A DNA stretch of 64,000 bases from Oegoconia quadripuncta. Its lineage: Eukaryota; Arthropoda; Insecta; Lepidoptera; Autostichidae. The notes under the pieces were generated by a model. The model ran no database searches, was not told the DNA's origin, and saw only the letters and a program-made list of their open reading frames with translations. Positions 44,641-55,561 of this stretch are shown here, one piece after another. Made by a program: the position numbers and the translations under genes. The stretch's first letter is position 1, and every line of letters starts with the position of its first letter. The DNA lies in NCBI GenBank assembly GCA_949316235.1, contig OX438743.1:30287242-30351241 (forward strand), read 5' to 3'.

Positions 44641-47600
44641 TGCGTGCTTTCTTATGAAGCTCATAGTGAGAGATTACGTTTGAATGCCATAAGTTATCAC
44701 TGGTAACAGACATTGATTAAAGACTTTCGTCTTCAAGCACTGAGGTATTTTGGACGAGAAGACGTTGCGCAGTTTTCCGAAAGCTGCCCATCCAAGTTTT
44801 AAATTGCTTATGGATATATCCGTGCCATGAAATTGGAGTATCAGGGAATTCTAAATATGTACCTAACAGTACCTGGTGTTAGAAGAGTAATTAATACTGA
44901 CGGGCAATACATCAGCAGTCTCTTTCAATACCATTTATAGTGGAGTAGGGACAAACTACAAATTGAAATATAAAGGAAGTCAATTATTACTGTTAATAAT
45001 CCTGAATTTCGTCTAAGAATTTATCTACAACGTGTAGACTGTATGTTTCTCATTCACAACTCAATTTGAGCAATCAAACATATTTTGCACATTGTACTTA
45101 TTTTCTGGCTGTAATCTGTTTGTATTTCTTATGCAATAAATTTTATTATTACCATACTCATCACGATCTTTTGAATCTTTCAAGATGTTTTCTTATTTTT
45201 GAGAGCATTAATTAAATGGTACAAAGTGATTTTGTTCAAAACCGCACGCTGCCTCATTTCTCCTATATCTTGTGGTAGTTAATGCCAAATCTATTACTGT
45301 ACGAAAACAATTAAGAATGGCAATACAGTAACTAAGTATAATGGTAATGTTTAGAGACTGATAAATTCTTTCACAAAACTCATTAATAATAATTTTATCC
45401 AATATTTCAAAATAGGCCAAGCAAACGCACATACAAATATTTGTTTAAATTAATTTTACAGAAACATCTTTTAGCTGGCATACCTACATATTTTTGCGAG
45501 CATGACTTGAAGATATGCTTTGGCCTTGACTTTATATTAGTTTAACATTTCAGGACTGGGAATCACGTAAGAAAACTGCAATACTATGTCAAATGTTTTC
45601 ATAATTACGAAATAAAGAATTTTTTGGATTGTTGAATACATTATACTAGTTGTCACTAATGGTAATTACATACCACAAGCCTTTAGCTTTATCCTTGTTA
45701 TCATGACGTAGAAACCCATGTCATAGCGTTGGAAGAATGGTCACTAGCGGTTCTCACAAGACCATTCTTTATACAAACATGTTACAACACATGTCCTAAA
45801 GGTTTACTTACTGAAAGTAGGTTGTCAGTAATCTCGTGACAATGGCTGCGAAACAATGAGCATCATGTTGAGCCGAGCAATCCGCTTAGCAACTACTGTA
45901 CATTGGAGCCGAGGAGATAATGCGGGTAAATCCTCATTCGAGGATAAGGGTACGACGTACTCGCGCAATAATTACCCTATGTACGAACAAGCTTTCATCC
46001 TTAGCAACTATGAGAACCATCTTCGATACACATGTGAAGAGTTCAAGGGGAAAATTGTTATACAAATACAAAGACATATTTCCAGGAAAATTATTAGGGA
46101 GTTTTTCTCTGGGTGTTGTATGCGAGTCTTTAAGCGGATTTTTTGTTTGTGATTTCGAATCTGTCATACAAGTATACCCTTCTTTCCCTCTGTAATAAAT
46201 TACTCAGTGCAACGTCTCTCTTTTTAATGCGTTTCACAAAGTTGGGATGTGTAGTCAGCCGAGTATGGTAGACATTGCAATTATTATGCTGGCGTATCAT
46301 TGTTTTTGATGAACAAAGCAGTTCCGCTTATTCGAAGAAATATGTTTTACTTCCTTTCTACAGCTCATATACCTATTGGAGTTAGAGATGCTTCCCCACA
46401 GTCACTAGCTTTAGTATGGACTTGTAAATAATCTGAAATTTATCAAATCTGTTTCCAATAAGTTACCTATTTATTGGTAGCAAAATTCTTAGGAATGCAA
46501 TGATTTTTCACAATTGTTTGGAGTGGAAGTTGTAGTTATTTTCCTTAGATAAATAAAGAGAGATGGAGCAATATGTACGATAGATGTGAAGATACAAATG
46601 CCGATTTTAACTCGCGTTTACGCAAACAAACGCATCAGAATGAAGATCACATTATCCGTGCGCATAGCGACGACGATGCCTCATACCTACGTGTTTAGAA
46701 AAATGACTTCAATACTAGCGCCCCGTCTTTCTTTTTTTTTGATGTCTGAGTTCATGATCTTTCAAGGGTTCAAAAACAATAATTGAAAATCAATGAACAG
46801 AAATTTCTAAATAGCAAAGTTCAATCATTATCATCTAATCATTATCAGGAGCGCTTTTTAAATTTAATACAACCACTGACATTTCCATGTTAAAATGTAC
46901 ATATTATGCGGAAGTATAGTATTGGTTTTACAAGTACATTTTATTACTTTAGAGGGTTAGGTGGTAGTAAAAACTTTGGGGCAAAATTGCAACAAATAAA
47001 TCACTAAGGTTATGGCTAGCGGTGTTCTTTGTAGCACGTTATTGAAGCCCTGTGTTACTACGATTCTGCTGCGAATTTTCCCTCTTCCTCGCTTCCCATG
47101 ACGCCACGCGATTATCTCAAATCTATAGATTATTTATAACAACTACAGACCCTTACAAAAATTCTTTAGTCTCAAACTAAGCGAAGCCGGTGCTATGGAT
47201 GTAAAATAATGGACTAAATTATAAACACATTCATGATTCGAGAATTAAAGTTCATCTACCTCCAAACTGTATTCGAACCCGTAACTATTAATTTCAAAGA
47301 TGGTTCACTTCTAACATAACCAATAGCCAATCTGTGATCTATTGTTATCACCCTCATTTCACAGCTAAGGTTTCCGTCTCAAAGATTTGCAGCAATTTCC
47401 TAGTTGTGATTGATTCCAAATAAATGAAGATATTCAAGAAATCACAATAGATTTAGGTAAACGTCAAACTGATAAAGGACAATCTCTTTTAATGCGTAAA
47501 GCTAAGCCGTATGTATCCTGAAGGGCTCGCACTGCCCCAGTAATTACGGAGGCTAAGCGTTAAGACCCGAATTCCGTGTTAAATGCCCCACAGGGATAGT

Positions 47601-49251
47601 ACAGTCATACATTATCACCTCTCACCTTTGACCCCTACAACTCCATCAAACCACCCCTTGACGTATTAGATCCTTATAGGCTAAGAAAGGCAGGGAAGTT
47701 CGTGCTATACTGGCCCCAACAAAGGTCCTTACAAAATCTTGGGACAGACTAAGGTCTTACTAAAATAATGTTACACGACGTTTGTATGAAGTGATGTATA
47801 ATATGTATCGCTTAATTTTCAATACTATGCGTTAGGTTTAAGGTTGCTATTAGATTGTGTTTAAGAAGAGGTTGGTAAGTAAATCAATTTGAATGTCGGG
47901 TTGAATTCAGCTTTGTGTACAGTTACGGTATCTCAAAGGACTTAGGATTGTTCGTATTTGGTAATTCCTCTTACAATAGCAATAATATCGTTAACTTTGA
48001 GCACTCAATTGTTTCTACTGTTAATTTCATAAATTGGATTCCAATTTGTTGGTAAAATTAAACTTTGTTTTCTTGTCACTGACAAAGATATCCTCACAGC
48101 CTCAGTCGTAGGCTCACAGCATAGAAATGTCTATTTTATTACAATTCGGGAAACTTTGCAACCGTTTCCCAGAAAAAAATAAACGTCTTCTCTTCACAGT
48201 CATAAAAGGTAATAAGTGATTATATCCTCTATCCACCGCATCATAGAGTATCTTTATATCTGCAGAGACCGAAATTTAAGACTTCATGTCGATTAGTTAC
48301 TGGGTAATTGTGACACGACAGCGAGCCCGCTGTGGTTCAGCAGTATAAGCTGTTAAGGGTTGCTGAATCTTGGAAAACCTTTTTTCAAAATGAATATTTG
48401 TAATGAGCTATAGACTTAACATTAATAGCTGCTCATACTCACAAGTTATTTAGAAAATCAGCTGTAACCACTCCTAGTAGGGTTCCTTCTATTAAACACA
48501 AAGTTATTTTTATATACAAAGTTAGTTTACATTTGATTTATCATTTTGTATAAAGATTCCCCTTTTCAAAGCCAATTACGTTAATAAGCTGTGGTAATTT
48601 TCTTTTAAAGTTCGTTATGTTTAGTATGTAATGAACTGTTTTCTGATAGTCTTGTGAAGGTGGTTACATCCACCCTAGATCTGCTTCGCATACTACCAGT
48701 AATTCTTTTGGGATTAAAAATGTTAAAAATGTTTTGTAAATTCTGCCAAATTTACTATATTTTAGTGTTGGAATCGCTGGCATGTACTTACTAATACACC
48801 TTATACCTACACAAATCTCTGGAGGTAATTCAATGAAGACTTTTATTTGAGGAAATTGCTTCACAAATTATATATCCAACAATACATTCCAAATACACAC
48901 TTCCTTTACCTTTTTCTATATTTTAAGTTAAGTAACATGAGTAAGTAGGTATTGAACATTGAAATCATTTTATGGTGTTCTAATATTTAAACAGCGACTG
49001 AACAAACAAACTAGAAATCCCGTGAAAAATGACCGCCTGAGTAGTTCATAAGTCTCCAACATTCCAAACTTTGTAAGAAGAAAAATAATCAAAGAGTACG
49101 TAACTTGGCAACAAACACGTAGTTCCTAAAACGTTTGACCACAGACTTTGTGGGGATTCCGGATGAAGTTTCCTGGTGAAAACCCTTGAAAGTAACTTCG
49201 AGTAAGTGAAGTACCACAAGTCATGAAACTTATGCATGACGTATAATATTA
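44641..49251. other. Long anonymous stretch
   Basis: Frames at 45208-45432, 45856-46195 (three overlapping frames on both strands), 46586-46786, 48664-48864 and 49046-49237 show no known motif. A 10-bp perfect inverted pair AAGAATGGTC / GACCATTCTT lies at 45733-45769. A GC-richer patch at 47510-47770 (CTGAAGGGCTCGCACTGCCC) is unassigned. Confidence 0.45.
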
Positions 49252-49664
49252 GGTCCTTACCTATGAAATTGGCGTTTTATATGAAGAATTTCATTAAGAC
49301 TGTTTTCTCCATACAAACATTTTTGTTTTTTTTTTGGGAACGGTAAATCCAAATTTAGCTAACACGCATGCTCGTTTGCCGCCCTCTCATATAAAAAAAA
49401 AAAAACTTTGTGTGTATTATCGGATAACATTTAGTTAAGTATAGGTAGCGTTAATTTTTAAAAGTAACCGCTTTATAAAAGTTTCAGCGAATCTTAGAAA
49501 TGATTATGGGAAGCACATGAAAGAGCTCTGTTCATTTTTTTTATTATGTGATTTAGCCCAGAAATTAAAAAAATATTTCATCTGAAACCCTGAAATAATA
49601 TTCCATTTTCCAAATAAAAAACAAATTTGGATATAGCTTTGAAAATCGCAGGAATTGGTACATA

Positions 49665-50984
49665 CATTCAGTGTACTAAGTATCGGGAATTTGTCAATAA
49701 AACAAAAAATACAAATTATTCATCTAAATTTATTTTATCGCCTTCAAAGTAGGCCCCATCGCTTGCAATACAACATCTCCACCGCTTCACCCAGTCTTCC
49801 ATACATTTTTCATAGGCTATTTGCGGTATGGCCTTTAGCTCATTCAGCGAATTTTCTTTTATGGCTTCTATCGACTCAAAACGTTTTCCTCGAAGTGGTA
49901 ATTTTAACTTGGGAAATAAAAAAAAGTCAGACGGAGCCATATCAGGTGAATACGGTGCTTGGTCGAGAACTTTTGTTGAATTTTTCGCTAAAAACTCTTT
50001 CACTATAATGGCTGTGTGTGATGGTGCATTATCATGGTGCAGCATCCATGAGTTGTGTTGCCACAAATCTGGACGTTTTCGGCGGATACTCTCACGCAAA
50101 CGCTTCATGACGCCTAAATAATATTCTTTATTCACTGTTTCTCCCTCTGGAAGGAATTCGGAGTGAACCACACCACGGTAGTCAAAAAAAACTGTCAGCA
50201 TCACCTTGATTTTGGAGCGACTTTGCCGCGGTTTTTTGGGTTTCGGCTCGTTTTCGAGACGCCATTCTGAAGACTGTTGGCTTGTTTGCATGTCGTACTC
50301 ATAAACCCATGTCTCGTCGCCAGTTATTATACGTTTCATAAAGGTCGGATCCGTAGAAGCTCGGGAAACCATGTCTTCAGCGACATGCTTTCGCTGCGCT
50401 TTTTGAACAAAATTGAGCTCTTTTGGAACTAGTCGAGCGGCGACGCGTTTCATGCCTAAAATGTCAATGAGAATGTTGTGGACGGACTTAAAAGATATGT
50501 TCACCTCACTAGCCAACTCTCTCAGACTCATACGTCGATTTTCGAGCACTAGCTTCTTGATTCTGTCGATGTTTTCTTTGGTCGTAGCGGTTGAAGGTCT
50601 ACCAGAACGAGGCAAGTCTACTACTACTTCTCGGCCTTCTTTAAAAGCCTTATACCATTCATAAGCCCTTGTTTTCGATATACACGATTCGCCGTAGGTA
50701 TTTCGCAACATTTTTAGTGATTCACCACATGAAATATCATTTGAAACACAAAATTTAAGGCACACTCTTTGTTCAACAATATTTTCCATTGTAAAAATCG
50801 CCGAGGACTCAAAACTATGACCAACAAAAAGTTGTAGTTTAAAACAAATTAAATAACAGATCCCGCTCAAATTTTGCGCGCTAAATCAGTACAGTGCTAC
50901 CAACATGCAGTAAAAAAATTAGAACGACCTCTTTTACGCGGGTCTTTTTATTGACATATTCCCGATACTTTTTACACAGAGTAG
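49665..50984 (-). mobile_element. Mariner transposon, apparently complete
   Basis: The 1,320-bp element is flanked by TA (49663-49664 and 50985-50986). The terminal inverted repeats of about 38 bp (49665-49702; 50946-50984) share AAGTATCGGGAAT, GTCAATAAAA and a CAGTGT/CTGTGT outer part, with several mismatches and one single-base indel. The size is normal for mariner. It holds an uninterrupted transposase frame, which suggests recent insertion and possible activity. Confidence 0.9.
49716..50789 (-). CDS. Mariner transposase (DD34D), intact
   Basis: This is a 357-residue product, the normal mariner length. Residues about 1-110 form the paired-type DNA-binding region (two helix-turn-helix parts joined by the RSGRPST linker at 61-67). 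The catalytic triad is D158 (ITGDETW), D253 (LHHDNAPSH) and D288 (YSPDMAPSD), with exactly 34 residues between the last two, as in mariner. WVYEYD follows the first Asp. The enzyme would bind the element ends and carry out cut-and-paste transposition into TA in the nucleus. The ATG at 50789 is chosen because MENIVEQRVC starts the family homology. The same frame is open 27 codons upstream, but that extension is outside the family length. The stop is at 49716-49718, 14 bp inside the inner edge of the left terminal repeat. No stops or frameshifts. The subfamily is not decided. Confidence 0.93.
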   Translation of the reverse strand: MENIVEQRVCLKFCVSNDISCGESLKMLRNTYGESCISKTRAYEWYKAFKEGREVVVDLPRSGRPSTATTKENIDRIKKLVLENRRMSLRELASEVNISFKSVHNILIDILGMKRVAARLVPKELNFVQKAQRKHVAEDMVSRASTDPTFMKRIITGDETWVYEYDMQTSQQSSEWRLENEPKPKKPRQSRSKIKVMLTVFFDYRGVVHSEFLPEGETVNKEYYLGVMKRLRESIRRKRPDLWQHNSWMLHHDNAPSHTAIIVKEFLAKNSTKVLDQAPYSPDMAPSDFFLFPKLKLPLRGKRFESIEAIKENSLNELKAIPQIAYEKCMEDWVKRWRCCIASDGAYFEGDKINLDE

Positions 50985-51029
50985 TATGATTAACGAAGAA
51001 AAAAAACTCCAATTTCATAGGTAAAGACC

Positions 51030-51262
51030 TAATATTTATCTTGCTAATACATTAGGACATTATTAAAAGTACAATATTTGCTATTACGCAATACTTGAGA
51101 TATCCTATACGAAATAATACTTCACATCACAAGTCCACGTGAAGCCTTTCGTATCGATGGAAGGATTTGTCCTATCGCCACGCTGGGCAGACGGGTTGGC
51201 GATTATAGTATTTTGACAGCCAGCCAATGACAATGCTGCCCATCACTGGTACATGCTACTAG
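51030..51262. other. No gene seen
   Basis: Anonymous spacer. Confidence 0.4.
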
Positions 51263-51309
51263 TCGTCGTTTACGACACCCACGGAAACAGACGGGTTGGT
51301 CCTATTCTA
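51263..51309 (+). repeat. End fragment of the GGGAAGAGACGGG repeat
   Basis: GTCGTTTACGACACCCACGG then AAACAGACGGGTTGGTCCTA, immediately before a SINE head. Confidence 0.6.
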
Positions 51310-51311
51310 CT

Positions 51312-51470
51312 GACGACCTCTTTGGTGTAATGATTAGAAACGTTGACTGCTATACCAAAAGGTCGCGGATTCGAATCCCGCTAGGGGTATATTTTTGCAT
51401 GATGAATCTTATCTCTGACAACGGGAACTAAATGGCGCTGTGTAATAAATAATAAATATCCTTATTATTA
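51312..51470 (+). mobile_element. SINE family A, internally shortened copy
   Basis: The head GACGACCTCTTTGGTGTAAT, a B-box GGATTCGAATCCC (one change), a shortened body, and the AAATGGCGCTGTGTAATAAA end with (AATA) tail. The A-box inverted copy is recognisable (CTTTGGTGTA / TATACCAAAAG). Confidence 0.75.
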
Positions 51471-52049
51471 TTACCCTGGGTGATTCCCCACACTAATAAT
51501 ACGTAATATACTTAATTTTGAGTAATACCTAACATAACACAACTGTATATGCTTACTAGATACCTACGTATATCCCTACCTGCCCATTTTTCAGTTTTCA
51601 TCCTGCTTTTTTTTCAAATCGGTGAGAATAGTTTATGCTAGCGTTGTCTCTATTCTAAATGAATGTCAGATTGCAGGCGAATATCTAGCTATTAGCAAAT
51701 AAGGTCTGCAATATTCCTTAACAAAATACTTACCTAATTTAAATGATTTTTCCAAAATTTTCTTTTTTTCTTTGGGACATAAATGTATATAAAACAATAT
51801 TATAATTATTTATGGTGATACAGGTAGAAGCACAGGACTTACAAAAACATGTTAACTTGACATCCAAATAAAAATTCGGTTAAAACAACCATTTTTCAAC
51901 TAGAAAGAAATTTTCAAGTTGGTGTGCAGATTTAGCGAACAGATGCTCTTATATGTAGCCACCTACTACGAGAATGTGGGAATGATTTTACAAAACATTA
52001 CTATTTAATAGCTAAACCAGTACGCCATACCTTTCTTAATAACGAAGTA
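51471..52049. other. No gene seen
   Basis: Anonymous AT-rich DNA. Confidence 0.5.
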
Positions 52050-53094
52050 TACAGGGCGTCCCACGGCTATGCCACATGGAGGGAAAGTACTTTGAATTTT
52101 GTAGATGGAACATTTTACTGAAAGAAGACATTATTTTAATTTAAAAAACAATTTAAACTGCATTCATAGATTTTTAAATAAGTACATGGTTGAACCGGGA
52201 ATCGAACCCTTTATTTATAAAAAAAAAATTACCATGTAACTTTATCATACCAATCGAAAGGCTTCATCATAAGGATAATTTTTTGCTAAATAACATAGTG
52301 TCAGAAATAAAAGGAAGACCATGAATTTTAACATTTTTAATACAAAATTAATCAAATTTATCAAATGCTCAAAATGAGTCCCATCCTGTTCAATACAAAG
52401 TCGCACTCTTTTGATTATTTCGCTCCCTGTCGATTTTTTGATCATGTTGTGGTGGATATTTAGAATAATACGTCGAAGTTCAGTTTGTAGCTCGTGGACA
52501 CTTTGACACTGGTTCTTGTAAAGTAAATTTTTTACATAACCCCATAAAAAAAATCTAACGGGGTTAGATCTGGGGATCTCGGCGGCCATTTTTTCGTCCA
52601 TTTGTCCCGATCCAGGAAAGAAAATGTTCATTGAGATAGTCCTACTTACTAATTACGTATCTCTTTATCATTTTATCATGAACTTAAATTATAATAGGGA
52701 AATGATGCATACTTCTCGAGTGGGTAATTAGTATTAGTAATGATAATGTCAGTTGTATGTCCTTACGGCAATGTCAGCTTTTCATTTTTCTGAACAAAAT
52801 TGAACATCTAATGTTAAAATTCATGGTCTTCCTTTTATTTCTGACAATATGTTATTTAGCAAAAAATAATCCTTATGATGAAGCCTTTCGATCGGTATGA
52901 TAAAGTTACATGGTAATTTTTTTTTATAAATAAATGGTTCGATTCCCGGTTCAACCATGTAGTTATTTAAAAATCTATGAATGCAGTTTAAATTGTTTTT
53001 TAAATTAAAATAATGTCTTCTTTCAGTAAAATGTTCAATCTACAAAATTCAAGGTACTTTCCCTCCATGTGGCATAGCCGTGGGACGCCCTGTA
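52050..53094 (-). mobile_element. Transposon with 285-bp inverted repeats
   Basis: 52050-52334 and 52810-53094 are inverted copies with about eight differences over 285 bp, by eye. The ends read TACAGGGCGTCCCACGGCTA. TA flanks both sides (52048-52049 and 53095-53096). Between the arms, about 475 bp carries a minus-strand transposase remnant of the Tc1/mariner (IS630) superfamily. Each arm contains a perfect pol III B-box, GGTTCGATTCC (complement at 52198-52208; direct at 52936-52946). Confidence 0.88.
52245..52660 (-). pseudogene. Broken Tc1/mariner-superfamily transposase C-terminus
   Basis: Three minus-strand frames give successive pieces of one protein: LNEHFLSWIGTNGR, then KKWPPRSPDLTPLDFF, then LWGYVKNLLYKNQCQSVHEL continuing to RVRLCIEQDGTHFEHLI. 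The order (LNEHFxxxWIGxxG..WPPRSPDLTPLDFFLWGYxK....LCIxxxGxHFEHLL) is that of a common insect IS630/Tc1-like transposase, with the third catalytic acid in SPDLTPLD. One frameshift falls in a run of eight A (plus strand, about 52546-52553), the other near 52590. The first two catalytic residues and most of the N-terminus are missing. Just outside the right arm a short KADIAV string could be a trace of the N-terminus. The C-terminal coding end lies inside the left arm. Confidence 0.75.
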
Positions 53095-53465
53095 TATACC
53101 TACCTACCGTGGTACAATTAACTTCCCTCCAGTTATTCGAGATTCTCCCGGTAAATTTTGTCAGAGATAATAATACGGAAAATGCATGGTCAGCCATTGG
53201 CTCCATTATATTCTGAGCCGCCTTATCTTCATCGTTTAACTTGCCCATTGGACGTAAGGTTCACTTTTGCGGGGATCAAGGAATATTGGACTTGACTGCG
53301 TTTTCGCTAATACAGATTTCTGGTTAAGCCAATATGCCGAAATTTCTGAGAGGTTTACGACTAATTCAATAGAGCGGATAGAATGCTGTAAGTAGTCCTA
53401 AATAATAACCATACTATAGACATAAATAATATTAAATTACTAGTAGGTATAGTAGAAAATCTTTA
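53095..53465. other. No gene seen
   Basis: Open frames at 53000-53248 (minus) and 53013-53216 (plus) overlap the inverted arm and each other, and are not coding. Confidence 0.5.
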
Positions 53466-53838
53466 TACAGGGTGAATTTGAATTCGTGTAATTCAATTAA
53501 TTGGTGACGCCACTCTTTAATTACGAACAACTTTCCCCAAGGGACCATAGTCGAATTCGATCAAAAAATTTTCGATTACCCATACAAAGTAAACCATTCT
53601 GAAACCACCTTTAGTATGGAAGTCAAACAATTTTCGGCTAGTGACTTCACTCCTGATTACGAACAACTTTCCACTCGGGACCATAGCCGAATTAAGCCGA
53701 AAATTGTAGGACTTCCGTACTAAAGCTGGTTTCAGAAGTTTTTGTTCGAATTCGGCTATGGTTCCTTGGGGTAAGATGTTCGTAATCAGGAGTAGTCACC
53801 AGTAAACAGGAATTACTTTAATTCAAATTCACGCTGTA
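53466..53838. mobile_element. Fold-back element TACAGGGTGAATTTG, copy 3 (full length)
   Basis: Left end TACAGGGTGAATTTGAATTC; right end the complement of TACAGCGTGAATTTGAATTA. TA on both sides (53464-53465; 53839-53840). Internal inverted blocks TTACGAACAACTTTCC and GACCATAG(T/C)CGAATT are arranged around a centre at about 53655. 373 bp, no gene. Confidence 0.85.
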
Positions 53839-53840
53839 TA

Positions 53841-54039
53841 ACAGAAATAGTTTTACGCAAGCCAGTTCTTTCATCACAAAAGAGACTTAGGTTGATAGAC
53901 TGAAAAAATCGTCGTTTTAACTTGTCACTGAACAACTTAAAGATTCCAGCTAACACGATATACACATCACAGCATCAGCAATAAGTACACAATAACATTT
54001 AGCGCATAAAACATTCTCCTTCTTTTATTACAAGCTTTA
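53841..54039. other. No gene seen
   Basis: Anonymous spacer. Confidence 0.4.
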
Positions 54040-54230
54040 ATTTAGCTTGTAATGTTCGAAAATATGTAAGTTGTCAGTTTCAAAATTTGCAAACAATTTT
54101 TCAATCACTTTCTGGTATCTGATTGAGCTAAAATTTGACATATTTATGTAATTTCGGTGACAATGCAATATTATGGTAATGTCGAGCTGAGCTGATGATG
54201 GAGCTGGATAGAGGGACTGGAACTCCCTGA
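54040..54230. repeat. Dispersed repeat shared with 13395-13600
   Basis: AAATTTGCAAACAATTTTTC, CATATTTATGTAATTTCGGT, GACAATGCAATATTATGGTA and GTCGAGCTGAGCTGATGATG, same order as at 13.4 kb. Confidence 0.6.
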
Positions 54231-54794
54231 TGGTAAATGCAAAGATAGTCGAATTTAGACTAGTTTTTGATGCCATGAGCGTTTTCCATTACACAGGATG
54301 ACGAGGGTTTGAAGTTGGTGCCAGCCACTGAAACTTTCAGAAAAAAATCCGTCTTTGTACTAGAATAATATCTGATAATCATGGTGGAGATTAAAGGCTC
54401 ATTTCTAACTGACATCAAAATAAGGAGGAGGTTCTGTTATTTTATGTATGTACATCGATGACTCCGAGATTTTTAGGCCGATTTACATGATTATATTTCT
54501 GTTGGAAAGGGGAACCTCTCGAATTCGTCCCACAAAATTTTCATTAAATTCGGATGAGTACTTTTTGAACCACGTAAAACAATATGAAAATCTATGGTTT
54601 CATTTGCTTGGATGACATAATTATTTAACAAAATTTTGAAGTGGTTTTATAGGAGCGAGAAGGGTCGCCACCGCACAAAAATGATCCTCCCTGATCAAGC
54701 ACGCCAAAATACTGAAAAGTGAAAAATAAAAACTTTTTAACATAAAAAAACCGACTTCACCGAAAAAAGCCAGTACAAAATAAAAAATAATTTT
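54231..54794. other. No gene seen
   Basis: AAAAAAACCGACTTCACCGA at about 54745 is a small retroposon-tail-like string. Otherwise anonymous. Confidence 0.45.
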
Positions 54795-55040
54795 ATTAAA
54801 ATGCTCGTATCTTTCATTCAGTTATTTTCTATGTTCACTGTCGTAATTACTATTATTTCTACTATATGAAAAAATATCTTCGAAGTTGGCGCTAATGTGT
54901 AACAGTGATTATAATGTAGATTGATTTACATTCAATTGTAGCGCCGACCTCGAAAGACATATTTTATAAAGCAGAAATAATAATAATTACAACAGTGAAC
55001 ATAGAAAATAACTGAACGAGAGATATGAGCATTTTAAAAA
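54795..55040. mobile_element. Fold-back element, about 115-bp arms
   Basis: Left-arm blocks ATGCTCGTATC, CAGTTATTTTCTATGTTCAC, TAATTACTATTATTTCT and TTCGAAGTTGGCGCTA reappear inverted in the right arm (TAGCGCCGACCTCGAA, AGAAATAATAATAATTA, GTGAACATAGAAAATAACTG, GATATGAGCAT). The centre is near 54920. No coding capacity. A single copy in this window. Confidence 0.8.
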
Positions 55041-55466
55041 ATGTTTTTTTTTTGTTAATATAATGTTTCAATGTAATAAAAAAATAAAAAAAATTAATGT
55101 AAAACTTATTTAAAAGCATTAATGAATACTTGCACGTTCATTTCATGACATAAAAATAGACGTTTCTGTCAATTTGTACCCGAGAAGTGCACAAGTAGAG
55201 TTAGTATCGACGGAGATTTTTAAATCCCCAGTAAGTCGACTCCGGCAAATCCACCTCTGCCATACATTCCTACGCTCGCTGAACGGCAATAACACTAAAA
55301 TGTCCTGCGAGAACACCTCACTACCGTCGAGATTTAAGAAGATAGGTATTACCTACTCCGGCGGAGTGGCAGACACTTTATAGACACTTTAACTGGATAA
55401 GGAAGTGAAAGATGTTAATGAAATGTTTTGGTGAGAGAGGGTGAAATTAGTACATTGTGATATAAG
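55041..55466. other. No gene seen
   Basis: The plus frame 55174-55383 (69 codons) has no motif. Anonymous. Confidence 0.4.
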
Positions 55467-55561
55467 GGCCCAAAGTTGATCATTGCAGCCGAGGCTTGAT
55501 TGCTAGCCCGAACCGTAGGTGAGGGCTACAAAAAAAGCTGAGGCTGCAATTATCAATGGGC
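55467..55561. repeat. Nested stem-loop 3' of the tyrosine recombinase gene
   Basis: GCCCA...TTGATCATTGCAGCC (from 55467) pairs with GGCTGCAATTATCAATGGGC (to 55561) with a few mismatches and one bulge. Inside it TAGCCC pairs with GGGCTA. On the gene's strand it lies about 80-175 nt beyond the stop codon. It may be a terminal structure of the element or an RNA-level 3' feature. Confidence 0.65.

Larger units (their letters stand above)
49252..51029. mobile_element. MITE with GGTCYTTACC ends, split by a mariner
   Basis: 49252-49664 and 50985-51029 together make one copy of the MITE seen whole at 12019-12432. Ends: GGTCCTTACCTATGAAATTG at left and the complement of GGTCTTTACCTATGAAATTG at right. 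The break is at GGTACA-TA-TGATTAACG, and the TA is present on both sides of the inserted 1,320 bp. This copy also has about 40 bp (49364-49405) that the 12-kb copy lacks. Confidence 0.85.

Noticed and set aside
45856..46195. Three overlapping open frames (77-98 codons)
   Set aside because: They overlap on both strands, with no motif, no splice support and no repeat relation.
49655..50664. Several plus-strand open frames of 83-117 codons
   Set aside because: They are antisense shadows of the mariner transposase.
50790..50870. The 27-codon upstream extension of the mariner frame as the true start
   Set aside because: Family homology begins at MENIVEQRVC, and the extension would exceed the normal length.
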